From: Hemerocallis citrina
Lineage: Eukaryota > Streptophyta > Magnoliopsida > Asparagales > Asphodelaceae
NCBI GenBank assembly: GCA_017893485.1
Contig: JACEHZ010000201.1
Span: 124,001-188,000, forward strand
Reading direction: 5' to 3'
Length of the DNA stretch: 64,000 nucleotides
Positions 12,426-23,299 of this stretch are shown piece by piece (position 1 is the stretch's first letter; each line of letters opens with the position of its first letter). The notes beneath the pieces were generated by a model. It was given only the letters and a program-made list of their open reading frames with translations. It had not been told where the DNA came from and did not search any database. A program made the position numbers and the translations under genes.

Positions 12426-15176
12426 GTCACACGGCAAGCACGGGTCCCCATCCGAGTACAGGCTCCTATATTGTCCACTACTAGATCTTTCCCTTAAACC
12501 CCGGCTTGTTCTTATTATTATTATCAAATGGGCATATACATGCACAAAACAGGGCAAGAATAACATTGTATGAACAAGGGACGGGTTCAGATCAGACATA
12601 AACATGCACAGGTGACAGACAACTCATAAAAGGCTAGGACAACGAAACTTTCAGTTCTGGACAGCAAGACACTACTGCACCAAATCTGAAATTCCTATTG
12701 CTGCACACATGCAAATCTAGATCCGTCAGAAAATCTAGAAAATAGATTCTCAATCGAATCCATCACATATATATAATTCATATGCTAATTTCAGAAACAG
12801 GGTTCAAAATAGCATTATATACAGAAAACAGTTCAGCCAGAAATTACAAGGTTGTATTCATAAGCAGGAAATGGGCATAAAAACTCACTGATTAAATCCA
12901 AGAAAAATCTGGGGAATTCCCTACTATGTCTAGTATCAGCAAATATAATTTCATAATTTTTCAATATAGATAGTATAGTCAAATAAAATCAAAAGACAGC
13001 AAGATACAGCCAGTTTATAAATCTGAAACTCTTGACACAGCAGTACCAAAACAGCGATAGATTACAAAGTATAAATCGAAATCCAAATCCATAATAAGGG
13101 TGATAAAGTAGATACAGTAGGATACATTTTATGTTTACAAAGTTTTTACTAACAGCAACTAGAATTAGGTTGAAATTAAGGTTCTCTACTGAACAGTATG
13201 AAAATTCTGGAAGTATAGTAGTTGTTTGCAAGTATAGAATAGTTTGTAAAAGTCATTGAATAAATCCACAAAAAATTGGGGCTAATCCCAATCAAGTCTA
13301 GTTATACTTAGCAAAATATTAGATTCATATTTTATCTTTTGCATCAGTATTAGAATAGATAACTCTACAGAATCCACATAAAACCAAATCTGGAATTTTC
13401 TACACCTCTGTAGTAAAACAACAATAACTTGCAACTCACAAATCGAAATAGAGGTCGGTCAGAAATTTTGAAAAATAGACACTGAAATCTACGATTCATA
13501 TTCACAAATAAAATTGATTTACTGACCTTAATAGGGTCTAAGATACTGTACAGAAAGGGGGAAGCAGCAAAAACAGAAATCCTCTTATGCATTAAATTGA
13601 CTAGTTTATGTGAAACAAATCCAAATCCACAAAACACAAAGCATGGTATAATAGATGTCCAAGCAACATGGTATGAGGTATTTTTTAGATCTACAATGAG
13701 AGTACTACGACTAACACATCAAGCATGCAAGATCACACGACACATCATAAATCACGAACAACAAACATATATGCAACAAGAATTAATTATTTCTAAGTTA
13801 TTTCATGTCGTGTGTGTAACGAGACAACTACAGATGGATCAACAAATAGAGATAAGATCTAACAAGAAATTTGCACAAGAATGAATCTAGAGACGAAAGC
13901 CACACTACAGGCAGTATTTAGTACTTGTATATGCAACAAAAGGAATACAAGTTACTTGCCTTATAGTCGACGACGGAAACAATACAAAGAGAGAGAATAA
14001 CGGGAACGGATTTGAGCACGATCGGCAAGGATCTTGATGACGACCAAGATTAAGAAAGATCGACAGCTGGGATCCAAGAGTTGATGATGATCACAATCAG
14101 ATCAGATCGGACGGCTGAGATATAAATCGGCTGGATAGTGATGATCAAGGTGATCAGATCAAACGGATGGTCAGGATTCATTAGATAAAAACTCCCTGAT
14201 CAATTAACCTGTCAATGGCGATGGGACTTCGGCTCTGGCTTGGCTTCGACGGAAAGCAGCGGCGACTGCATGATCGGAGGTAGGGGCTCGCAAGGTGGAT
14301 TGCGGTGGCAGGATGGTGGCCGCAGGTGGTGACTATGGGGTACATGCGAGGATGGAGGTTGGCTAGCGATGCAGCATCACAGTGGGGATGGGGCTTGACG
14401 ACGATGGGGATGATGCCAGTAGAGGCTTCGATGGTTCAGTCGACGGAGAAGTTGGTTGCGATGGTGAGGTATTGACTGCGGGAAGGCACTGCGATGTCAA
14501 CCAGTGCAAAGTGGGTTCTGGAAATGGCGATGTGGATGTAGGGGATGGAGAACGGGGACATGAAGGCTCTGGTGTTGAAGGGGGTCATGACTGGGCAACG
14601 AGGAAGGAGGACGGCGGATTGGGATGGCGATGGGTGGGTGACACAGGGAAGAAGAATATGGTGTTGCGGTGGATGGGTCGACGGGTTCGACGAGAGGTCA
14701 AAGAGGATGCGGATGACAGGAAGATGAGGAGGCAGGGCAAGATGAGGTGGTGGTAGGAACGATGGGGATCAGCGATGAGGGGAGGCAGGAGTCAGGATTG
14801 GAGGAGGGCATGACAGGGGGGTGAAGAGGTGGAAGGTTGAAGATGGATTGTACAGGGGATGAAGGTGAAAGGTTGGGTTTTGGCGGCTGTGGGTAAAACA
14901 GGGTTACACAATGATTATATAGGGTAATTAGGCGGGTTTGGGTTATTGGGTGGGAATAGGGTCCAATAAGAGTTATAGGATTTGGGTTTTTGGGTTTCAA
15001 TCCAATAGAAAAAAAAACCAATGAAAATATGATTTATAATAAAATGTAATTTGTATTACCATATAGAATTTATTTTGAAATGACTACAAATGTAATTAAC
15101 ACATAGAAATGGGTTTTTAATAAACAGACAAAATTAATAATAATAATAGCAATAATAACAATTAACATAAACACAA

Positions 15177-15181
15177 TAATC

Positions 15182-15220
<39 letters not shown>

Positions 15221-15345
15221 GTACTAATAATAATAATGACAACAACAACAACAATAATAATAATAATAATAATACTAATGACAATAGTAATAATAAGAAA
15301 AACGATAGAAATAATAATAGTAATAATAATAGCAGTAATAGTAAA
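15177..15345. repeat. (TAA)n microsatellite, interrupted
   Basis: A long run of ATA/ATG/ACA triplets with TAA dominant. A shorter TAA run occurs at the equivalent place in the related LTR (about 2549-2566), so the microsatellite is ancestral to the LTR family. The long Ile- and Leu-rich frames on the minus strand are artefacts of it. Confidence 0.9.
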
Positions 15346-15658
15346 AATATAAATATCAAGATAGGATTTGAGTTTAACGAAATCATTAAAATCCAAATGG
15401 CAATAATATAATTGGTTTGGGCTAAAATGTAAATAGTCGATTAATTAGGAAATATAAAATACACCGTTAAATATAATTTTCGAATAATAAAATGAAATAG
15501 AAAATTTCTTAGGAACCAGAATAATATTTTGTTTAAATTCGATCAATTGAAAATGCAATTGTTTTAAAAAAATCATTTAAAAGTGAGAAGAAAGTTATAA
15601 AAATATTAAATGCAGAAAATTCATGGAAAAATACATATATGCGGGAACAGGGGTTACA

Positions 15659-16430
15659 GTTCAGAAGCGGACGGTCGCCTTCTCCGGAGAAGACCTGGAG
15701 GACAACCGACTCCCGCATTGCGGCGCCCTCGTCATCAACCTTGTCAGGGCGAACTTCGAAGTCTGCCAAATTCTTGTGGACAACAGAAGCTCAGTCAACA
15801 TCCTCTTTTTGGAAGCATTTGAAAACCTCAAGCTCCCCCGCGAGAAGCTAATACCGACAGGGTATACCCTTCACAGGTTCTCAGGCGTCCCCGTCCAAAT
15901 CGAGGGGATCGTGACACTGGATGTAACAACTGGGACGACCCTTATCATACCGACTGAATCAATGGACTTCATGGAGGTACAACGCCATTCTCGGCCGACC
16001 CGACCTCTGCTCATTTGTAACACCTCATCATTTCAAGCAGTCCCCTCGGCCTACCACTTGAAACTGAAGTTCCCCACCCACCTCGGGGGCGGTGTCGTCC
16101 GAGGAAACCAGGACTCTGCACGTTCATTCTACGTGAACGCAGTAAGGGGTGGGGTATTCCCCCTTAATGCATTTGAACTTCCACCCGAAAGAAACCAGTC
16201 CGAGTCGGAACCCGCGGAAGAATTGGAAAAGGTCTCATTCGAAGCAGAAGACAAGTCTAAGTGGTTCCGTGTGAGCCGCTCCCTGTCCCACGATCTAAGA
16301 CCGACCCTCATTGAGTGTATTCGCCGCAATGTCGACCTCTTCGCTTGGCCCCCATCTGACATGCACAGAATTTCTGAGGACCTTATCATGCACAAACTGA
16401 GCGTCCACCCGGGTTCCAAGCCGATGTAAG
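15659..16430 (+). pseudogene. Gypsy element 1 protease region
   Basis: The frame resumes right after the solo LTR with SGEDLEDNRLPHCGALVI, then ILVDNRSSVNILFLEAF. The lineage has D-[NT]-G-S-S at the catalytic turn; here Gly is replaced by Arg (DNRSS), so the protease should be dead. The linker to RT follows (CIRRNVDLFAWPPSDM, SVHPGSKPM), and the frame is lost at about 16425 by a small deletion compared with element 2. Confidence 0.85.
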
Positions 16431-17378
16431 TTCGGCCCAGAGAGGCAACAAGCAGTAAAAGTGGAGGTGGACAAACTGTTGTCCACACGAGCATACAAGA
16501 TGTCAGCTATCCCGAGTGGCTGGCTAACATCGTGATGGTAAAGAAGGCAAGCAGTGACTAGAGGATCTGCATAGACTTAACGGAGCTCAACAAGGCGTGT
16601 GCCAAAGATCCTTTCCCTCTCCCAAGCATCGACGCTCTGATCGACGCAACGTCGGGTCACGAGCTACTGACCTTCATGGATGCCTTTTCAGGCTATAACC
16701 AAATCCGGATGTTCCCTCTAGACATCGCCAAGACATCCTTCGTAACCGACCAAGGTCTTTACTGTTACCGGGTCATACCCTTCAGGCTAAAGAATGCAGG
16801 TGCCACCTACCAGAGACTCGTCAACCGGGTCTTCAAAGAACAGATTGGTCGTAACATGACGGTATACGTCGAAGACATGCTCATCAAGAGTCGACGAGGG
16901 CAGGATCATGTGGCCGACCTTGAGGAAGCCTTTGGCGTCCTTCGGTCCCACAACATGAGGCTCAATCCCGCTAAGTGCGCCTTCAGCATCTCCTCGGGAA
17001 AATTTCTCAGGTTCGTCGTCAGCCAGCGCGGCATAGAGGCGAACCCCAAGAAGAACCATGCCATAATCGACATGGCGCCCTTCCCAGAAATATTAAGGAG
17101 GTTCAACGGCTCACAGGAAGACTGGCGGCCATCGACCGCTTCCTCTCCAAGTCTGGAGAGAAGTCACTCCCCTTCTTCAAGGCTCTGCAAGGGGCGAAAG
17201 GCTTCGAATGGGGCGACCCTCAGCAACAGGAGTTTGACCAGATAAAGACTTACCTTGCCAACTCTCCACTTCTAAGCAAACCTGAGCCGGGAGAACCCCC
17301 CTTGCTCTACCTTTCAGCCTCGAAAAACGTGCTCAGTGCCGTGCTGGTTCAAGAAAAGGACAGGGTACAGAAGCCCTT
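16431..17378 (+). pseudogene. Gypsy element 1 reverse transcriptase / start of RNase H
   Basis: RT begins in broken frames (DFTELNKACAKDPFPLP-like at about 16570-16625). It continues openly from 16676 with FMDAFSGYNQIRMF, then FVTDQGLYCYRV. The active-site box reads VYVEDMLIKS where the family has Y-[VI]-D-D, so one catalytic Asp is replaced by Glu. A frameshift near 17090 leads to the connection region and the start of RNase H (LYLSASKNVLSAVLVQEKD). Homology stops at about 17378 in RVQKP, where the sequence turns into the opposite strand of element 2. Confidence 0.85.
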
Positions 17379-17385
17379 GTTGATG
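17374..17385. other. Inverted junction between gypsy elements 1 and 2
   Basis: Up to about 17378 the plus strand encodes element 1 RNase H start (VQKP). From about 17382 the minus strand encodes element 2 RT (GATYQRLIN). The two are joined tail to tail with at most a few bases of overlap. Neither has its own 3' half or 3' LTR here. Confidence 0.8.
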
Positions 17386-17893
17386 AGGCGTTGGTATGTT
17401 GCCCCTGCGTTCTTTAGGCCGAATGGCATGACTCTGTAGCAATAAAGGCCTTGGTCGGTCACAAAAGATGTCTTCGGGATATCCGAGGGGAACATTCTTA
17501 TCTGATTGTAACCCGAGAAAGCATCCATGAAGCTGAGGAGCTCATGTCCCGAGGTTGCGTCAATCAGAGTGTTATGCTCGGTAGAGGGAAAGGATCTTTG
17601 GGACAGGCCTTGTTGAGGTCGGTGAAATCAATGCAAATTCTCCAAGTCCCATTGGACTTCTTCACCATTACTACGTTTGACAACCATTCAGGGTAGTTTA
17701 CTTCTTGTATGAATCGGGCCTTTAACAACTTGTCTACCTCTTCTTTGATAGCGAGCTGACGCTCGAGGGCGAACTTGCGCCTCTTCTGCTGAACCGGTTT
17801 GGACCCCGGATCGACGCTCAGGCGGTGGACTAAGAGTTCTTCGGAGATACCAGGCATATCTGCTGCGGACCACGCGAAGAGGTCTTGATTGGT
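17382..17893 (-). pseudogene. Gypsy element 2 reverse transcriptase, N-terminal part
   Basis: Read on the minus strand it has [50 protein letters not shown] and [18 protein letters not shown]. After a one-base deletion near 17566 come the finger and palm parts (DATSGHELLSFMDAFSGY, GLYCYRVMPFGLKNAGATY). It ends at the inverted junction before the Y-V-D-D box, so no complete RT exists. A TGA at 17894-17896 separates it from the protease in the same frame. Confidence 0.85.
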
Positions 17894-18742
17894 TCAGATA
17901 CATTTCACAATATCTGAGTATAGGGCGGACGGGAGGGTCTTGCTTACGAAGAATTTGCGGGTCGGCTCTTGTTCGGAGAAGAGCACCTCCTCCAGTTCAT
18001 CCACCGGCTCGGAGGTCGGTCTTGCAGTGTCTAGGGGAATTTCCAGAGTTTCCAAGGAGAGGACGAGCCCAAGGGTTGAGGTCATGTAGCACTTTCGGGC
18101 CTGCTCCTGATTGCCCCTTACTTCTCCGACCCCCGACCGGGTGGGAAACTTCATCTTAAGATGGTATGCTGAGGGGACAGCTTCCAGAGCTGCGAGGCCA
18201 GGTTGACCCAAGATGACGTTGTAGGCGGCGGGAACATCCACCACCATGAAGTCCATTGGCTCTGTCCGGGTGGTAGGAGTTTGTCCGGCAGTTACATCGA
18301 GGGTGATCACCCCTTCAATAGTTACCGGAACCCCCGTGAACCCATGGAGAGTGTAGCCGGCGGGCTTGAGTCTGTCTCTGGAGAGCTTTAGGCCTTTAAA
18401 AGCGGAGAGGAAGAGGATGTTGACGGAGCTGCCGTTGTCTACTAAGATCCTTTCCACCTTGAAATTCGCCATGTGGAGGCTAATGACGAGTGCGTCACAA
18501 TGTGGGGTGCGGATCCCTTCTAGATCTTCGTCTGAGAACGTGACAGGCACCCCGAGGCCTTTGGGAGGAGGTGTGGCTCGGACTGAATTGACTTTCCTGA
18601 TAAATGCTTTCCGAGAGGAGTTCGAGGAGCCCCCCATTGGACCCCCATGGATGAGGTGGAGGACTCGCTCTTCCTCAAAGTCTGGCGTCTCTTCTCGTTC
18701 CGGACGCTTGTTAGCCCCCCGAGGCGGGGGAGGAAGTTCGGC
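17894..18742 (-). pseudogene. Gypsy element 2 protease region
   Basis: The frame is open from just after the gag stop (18743) to the TGA at 17894. It contains RKAFIRKVNSVRATPPPKG, FSDEDLEGIRTPHCDALVI and the catalytic turn ILVDNGSSVNILFLSAF, which is intact for this lineage. It then runs to VILGQPGLAALEAVPSAYHL. This is the best-kept module in the window and served as the template for recognising the split in element 1. Confidence 0.9.
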
Positions 18743-20461
18743 TCAGTCCTTTCGTACAAACTTTGCCAGTTGCCCCCTCTGGAAAAGGGCTTCGATCTCG
18801 TTTTTCAGAGCACGGCAATCGTTGGTGTCATGCCCATGGTCCCGGTGATAGCGGCACCATTTCTCTCTGTCTCTTCTCTTGGCGGGGGTGTTCATCCTCG
18901 GAGCTGGGGGCAAGACCCCTTCTTTTTCGACTTCCATGAAAATGGCTGAGACGTTAGTGTTGAGGGGAGTGAACTTCTCAAATCTAGGGGGAGGTCGGCG
19001 TTGGCCGGCATTATCCTTCTGGAGCTTCTTAGCTCCTTCTTCTTCCGTTCCCTTCCTCTTAAACCCGGAGGTAGACCCCTCCCAGTTGGGTTTTTGTTCG
19101 GCCTCTTCTGCCCGGATATACTTTTCACTGCGAAGGAGTAGGTCGGAAAAGTCATGTGGTGGCTTCTTGGCGAGGGAGGAGCGGAGGTTGGAATTGAGGA
19201 CATTGGATTGGAACGCAGCGGTAGCAACTGACTGATCGAGGGACGCAATGGACCTGGCTTCAGCTGTGAACCTCTTCACATAATCTCTCAATTTCTCTCC
19301 CTTCTTCTGGTGGAGGTGCAATAGCGAGATGCTGGTCTTCTCAGTTCTTCGGCTGCTTATAAAATGGGTGACGAAGAGGGTCTCGAACTGCTCGAAGGAG
19401 AATATTGAGGCTGGGGCAAGGCGAGAGTACCATTCTCGAGCTGGGCCCTTGAGAGTTGCGGGAAAGGTTTTGCAGAGGAGGGCATCTGAAGCTTGGTGGA
19501 GGAGCATCAAAGTTTTAAAACTTTCGATGTGATCGACTGGGTCGGTCTCTCCGGTATAGTTCTCAAATTGGGGAGGTTTGAAGCCGAACGGGACGGGTGT
19601 ATCCACTATGGTTCGGGAGAAAGGGGGTCGGCCAGGACGTAGGGTCCTTCCTCTAAACTTTTCCTCTCGGTTCATCCGACCCAAGAGCCTTTCTACTTCA
19701 TTAAGACGGCGGTTCATGGTGTCATCTCTCCGACGGTAATCCGCCGAGCCTCGAGACTCGTCTTCATATGAGGGGGAGCGAGGGCTACGGCGATGATAGC
19801 TCCGGGAGCGACGAGGACTTGGGGTACGCCGGGAGTTGGTAGGAGCAGGACGAGGAGAGGGAGACCGTCGTCGAGGGCTTCGGACCGGAGGAGGGGACGG
19901 GACCTTCGGTTCATTAGGATTTTGATGGAGGTTGAGAGCCTGTAGGACGGTCGCTTGGAACTGCTGGAACTCGGCACGGGTGATTGGTGCCTCATTGTTC
20001 CTGGGCTGTTGCCGACTTGCGGGAGAGTGCCTTCTTCGGTAGTAATCGGGGGACTCCTTCCTCCCTCTTCGGACGGGGGACCTGTGGTACCGGTGGCGAG
20101 GAGACCGCTCACCCGGATGGTGCTGGCGGGAGGCTCCCTCTCGAGCCCGCTTTTCTTCCAGATGGCGGCGGAGATCATCCTCTTTCTGGCGGTTAAGGGT
20201 GGCATTGTGGCGATCAGAGGCTCAGGGGTGATGGGAGGCCATAGAGTCCGTAGAGGCGTTGTGGACGGAGACTTGTTGGTGGAGAGGCTGTTTCTGAGGG
20301 TTCGGACCCTTTGGATCAGGAGGGGGAAGGTTCTGTTGGAGCGGGTCTTCCGTTGTAGGGGGAAGCTGCGCTTGTTGTTGAGCAGGATTGTTGGGAACTT
20401 CTTGTTGGTCAGGGTTGGGCGCTCGGTTAGACCCCCTTGATCTGACTTTGCGAGGCAGCAT
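18743..20461 (-). pseudogene. Gypsy element 2 gag, one internal stop
   Basis: The start is the ATG at 20461 (MLPRKVRSRGSNRAPN), just inside the primer site. One frame runs to 18743, broken only by a TGA at 20222-20224. The N-terminal third is Pro/Gln/Arg-rich. The capsid domain is at about 19600-19130 (ENYTGETDPVDHIESFKTL, ARSIASLDQSVATAAFQSN). The His/Cys finger CRYHRDHGHDTNDC is at about 18855-18810. The gag frame ends FVRKD-TGA and protease follows in the same frame. That stop may be a mutated CGA or a natural gag-pro stop; the data here do not decide. Confidence 0.85.
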
Positions 20462-20513
20462 GGCTGAAGAAGACCTGTTTTCGGTGAAGAGGAGAGGTTT
20501 CTATTCGTTAGTT

Positions 20514-20533
20514 TCCCACAGACGGCGCCAATC
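20514..20533 (-). other. Primer-binding site of gypsy element 2
   Basis: The minus strand reads ATTGGCGCCGTCTGTGGG directly inside the LTR end. It is the same site as in element 1. Confidence 0.8.
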
Positions 20534-21194
20534 TGTTGCCGCTAAATTCGGTGTGGGGGCAAACAGATGAATTTGTGGATTCTCAGGGAAACTAAATAGT
20601 AAACCTGAACACCTGTTCCGTCGGTCTTCGATCGTCGATCCCGCCGCGGACCTGCAAAAAGTGCGAGACACCGGGGTTGTTCCCGGTGACGCACCCTCCG
20701 ATGCTCAAGTCAGTAATCTGAAAAGACTATGAAAGAGCGCAAAAACTGGTGAAAGATTCATTACCTCTTAATGGAGATGGGTGGGGGGTATTTATAGGCG
20801 TCTTAGGGAACGGATTAGGAATGTAATCCTCGTGATCTGATATGGAATATTCCCCCCGTAAACAGATTAGGAATGTAATCTGATGAGGTATATTCCATGT
20901 AATCAGATAAGGAATTTAATCCCCAAATCCCAGTGAAGAGATAGACGTACATCAGGGCCGTTGATCAAGATTGATCAGGGACCCTAATCTTATCTTGTTG
21001 GGTCGGGTGTGCACCGGTTAAGGACCCGCACCCTCTTGTTAGTGGACCCATTCGCGGGTTATTGGGTCCTTGGGGAAAAGATCCAATACCCATTTTGGAT
21101 CCTTTTGTAGGGGAAATTACCGTTTTATCCCTGGGTTTCAAGATTCGTATCTGATTTGGACGGTTCCGATTAAACCCTGTTTTTAGCCATATCA
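20534..21194 (-). repeat. 5' LTR of gypsy element 2 (661 bp)
   Basis: On the minus strand it starts TGATATGGCTAAAAACAGGG at 21194 and ends GCGGCAACA at 20534. A TATAAATA box lies on the minus strand at about 20796. The middle has three to four imperfect copies of a 'gattaggaatgtaatc' unit (about 20813-20915). The outer edge abuts copia LTR sequence with no spacer. Confidence 0.85.
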
Positions 21195-22031
21195 GGAACA
21201 TAGTCCCACATCGGAAAAATCAAAGGAAATAGAAAAGGATATATAGCAACCTCTTTCTTATCATTGTAAGATAGCTAGATGAGAGGCTCTCTCTCGCGCA
21301 CGTAGGGGGGGTGCAAATCTCGGACCACATGCGACTTGTGTGCGCCCGCACGAATGTCGGACCGACTTGACCCCACCCCGTGCAGAGATAGTTTTGATTT
21401 TTCTTTTTGTAACGGCTGAAATGAATGCTGCAGAAACGGTTCTGTCTGCCGTTTCAGTACTGTATTTAACGTTTTGTCTGCCGTTACACTGAAGGCAGTG
21501 AATGATGTCTTCCATTACAGTCTCGGCATTCAATTGGTTGTCTGCCGTTACAATGAAGGCATTAACAGCCTTGTCTGCCATTACGGTTTTAACCCAGCCC
21601 CTATAAATCGAGGCATCCCCTCTACTTTCTTCCCTGCACAACAGATCTTCTTTCTTTCCTTCTCTGGGTACTGTTCAGTTCTTCTTTACTGGTTTTTATT
21701 GGTAAGTCGGTGATAGGGTTCAAGCGCTGCTACTCAGTTCGGGAGTGCTACGTGGTGCCTACGTGATAGCTCCGGTCGTTATATCCTGGGAGACAGATGC
21801 CTTAGTTCATTCCAGCAACCGGAAGATGCGAAATCTGTTTTAAGGACACTGTGTTATACACAGATCTCGACTTCTCAAATTGTAATCTGAGATTACTTCT
21901 TGTAAGTTGTTTATTTAATTTTTTCTTTTTCTTTTCTTTTGGTTTTCCTTCTCTTCTGTTCCCTTCTCAGTTTTCTGTGCCTCTCAATCCTTTTATTGTA
22001 AAAAGGAATTTTGTAAAAAATATTTGTAACA
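21195..22031 (+). repeat. Copia LTR, second copy of the 5033-5897 family
   Basis: The plus strand has AACATAGTCCCACATCGG at the left and TTTGTAACA at the right. In between are the same blocks as the LTR at 5033-5897: CATGCGACTTGTGTG, several GTCTGCCGTTAC direct repeats, a CTATAAAT box near 21601 and the CTACGTGGTGCCTACGTGA stretch. The first three bases (TGA) are absent: gypsy element 2 starts where they should be. No copia coding sequence follows, so it is a solo or truncated LTR. Confidence 0.8.
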
Positions 22032-22074
22032 GTATCATGAACACACACTCATTTAAATTAGTATATGCATGAAT

Positions 22075-23285
22075 TTAGGGGGAGTATTGGATTAAGGGGG
22101 AGCATTTGAATTCTTTTAAATTTAAAATTCTAAGGTATGTTTGGTTCACACCAAATTTGGTGTGCACAAAATGTATATTAAGACTACTATTTTCAGTTGA
22201 AATCTACATGATTTACAGAATTGGAAGTTTAAAATAAATAGCCAAAAAGATTAGCAATCAAGCAAAAGAAAATTGTATCAAAGAAGATTGGAAATATCAA
22301 GAAGATTTCAACTCAAGAAACATGTGTTTTAAATTCTCAAGGAAGCCAGCAAATATTGTTTATTCATTTCTAGTTATGTGAGGAAATACCATGTAAAGAA
22401 TCGTTGATTGAATAATTAGTTTTGGAAAGAATTTAAAGTGGATTCGCCAAATAAATATTTAGTCTGCAAGATAGCGGGCGACCGCACATATGTCGGTCGA
22501 CCGTCACACAGTCGGTCGCTCATCTGCAAAGATGAATCAGTCGACCAACCACCTCTCGACTTTCAAGTTAAAAGGTGGACAGTTGACTGCTCTAAACAGC
22601 GGTCGACTGCACTCTTGCAGAATTGACTATTTTAGAAATATCTTTTCATTTTTTGAAAGATACAATTCTGCGCTCTATAAAAAGAGGTAAATTCATTAAG
22701 TATTTTTTCATCCCTTGCTATCATTATTCTTCTGAACTAATCATTCCACCAACGATCTGAGTGTGTAAGCTTTTACATTTTTCTTTAGTCAAGATCATTA
22801 TAGAGCTTGAAAGTTTTTCTTTCTTCCACTTCGGGGAGTGTTACGAGGCTTATTCATAGAAGTCTTGTGGGTGTAATAGGACTCTCGGCCTGAATTCCGA
22901 GAATCACTGTACAAGGGTAAGTATAGTGGAACGTTTGTGGCGGAGTATTGTTACAAGTAGGTGGACGTTGACCTAGGGGCCGGATCACGTTATATCATTG
23001 TGTCTTGCGTGCTTGTTCTCTTTGCTTCCTCTAACTCCATCTCCTTATTTTACACATTTTATATAAGTTTTAATTTTCGCACAATCACAATATTCATCCC
23101 CCCTAGGGTGATTTACAGTGTGGACGTAGACCTGGGGATTGAAGGTCGAACCACTATATCGCTGTGTCTTGTGTACTTGTTCCGTTTGCTTTGTCTAATT
23201 CTATCACGCATTTATTTTAAGTTTTTAATTTCCGCACAATCACCACCTTCAACCTACACACACACCCGCGTTCATGATTCAAGTT
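22075..23285 (+). mobile_element. Remnant of another copia-type LTR
   Basis: It opens with two purine-rich tracts (TTTAGGGGGAGTATTGG and TTAAGGGGGAGCATTTG, 22074-22118), which look like polypurine tracts. An LTR-like body follows, with GGTCGACC-type motifs (22480-22600), a TATAAAAAG box near 22675 and a 3' part that occurs twice (22961 and 23120). No coding domain is present. The copia assignment is by overall likeness and is uncertain. Confidence 0.5.
22961..23255. repeat. Tandem duplication, 159-bp period
   Basis: 'gtggacgt[ta]gacct' and the following 'tcttg[ct]gt[ga]cttgttc' stretch occur at 22961 and again at 23120. The copies have diverged noticeably, so the duplication is old. Confidence 0.8.
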
Positions 23286-23299
23286 ACCAAATCCTATAA

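Larger units (their letters stand above)
11442..15658 (-). mobile_element. Solo LTR (4.2 kb) nested in gypsy element 1
   Basis: The block begins TGTCACGCCC and ends GGGGTTACA (minus strand: TGTAACCCC ... GGGCGTGACA). It breaks the gag-protease reading of element 1 exactly: RKAFLSTVNLV stands before it and KRTVAFSGEDLED after it, as in the unbroken element 2. Flanks aatca (11437-11441) and gttca (15659-15663) look like a 5-bp target duplication with two changes. It has no internal coding part and belongs to the same family as 1-2768. It probably arose by LTR-LTR recombination of a full element. A G-rich, GATG-rich part (14180-14900) gives spurious open frames. Confidence 0.8.

Noticed and set aside
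14382..15021. Open frames of 100 or more codons on both strands
   Set aside because: They fall in a G/GATG-rich low-complexity part of the solo LTR, are present on both strands and contain no motif.
15070..15396. Long Ile- and Leu-rich frames on the minus strand
   Set aside because: Produced by the TAA microsatellite; no coding signal.
19714..20205. 163-codon minus-strand frame as a separate gene
   Set aside because: It is an out-of-frame shadow; the real gag frame of gypsy element 2 runs through the same stretch and gives the Arg/Ser/Pro-rich region typical of this gag.
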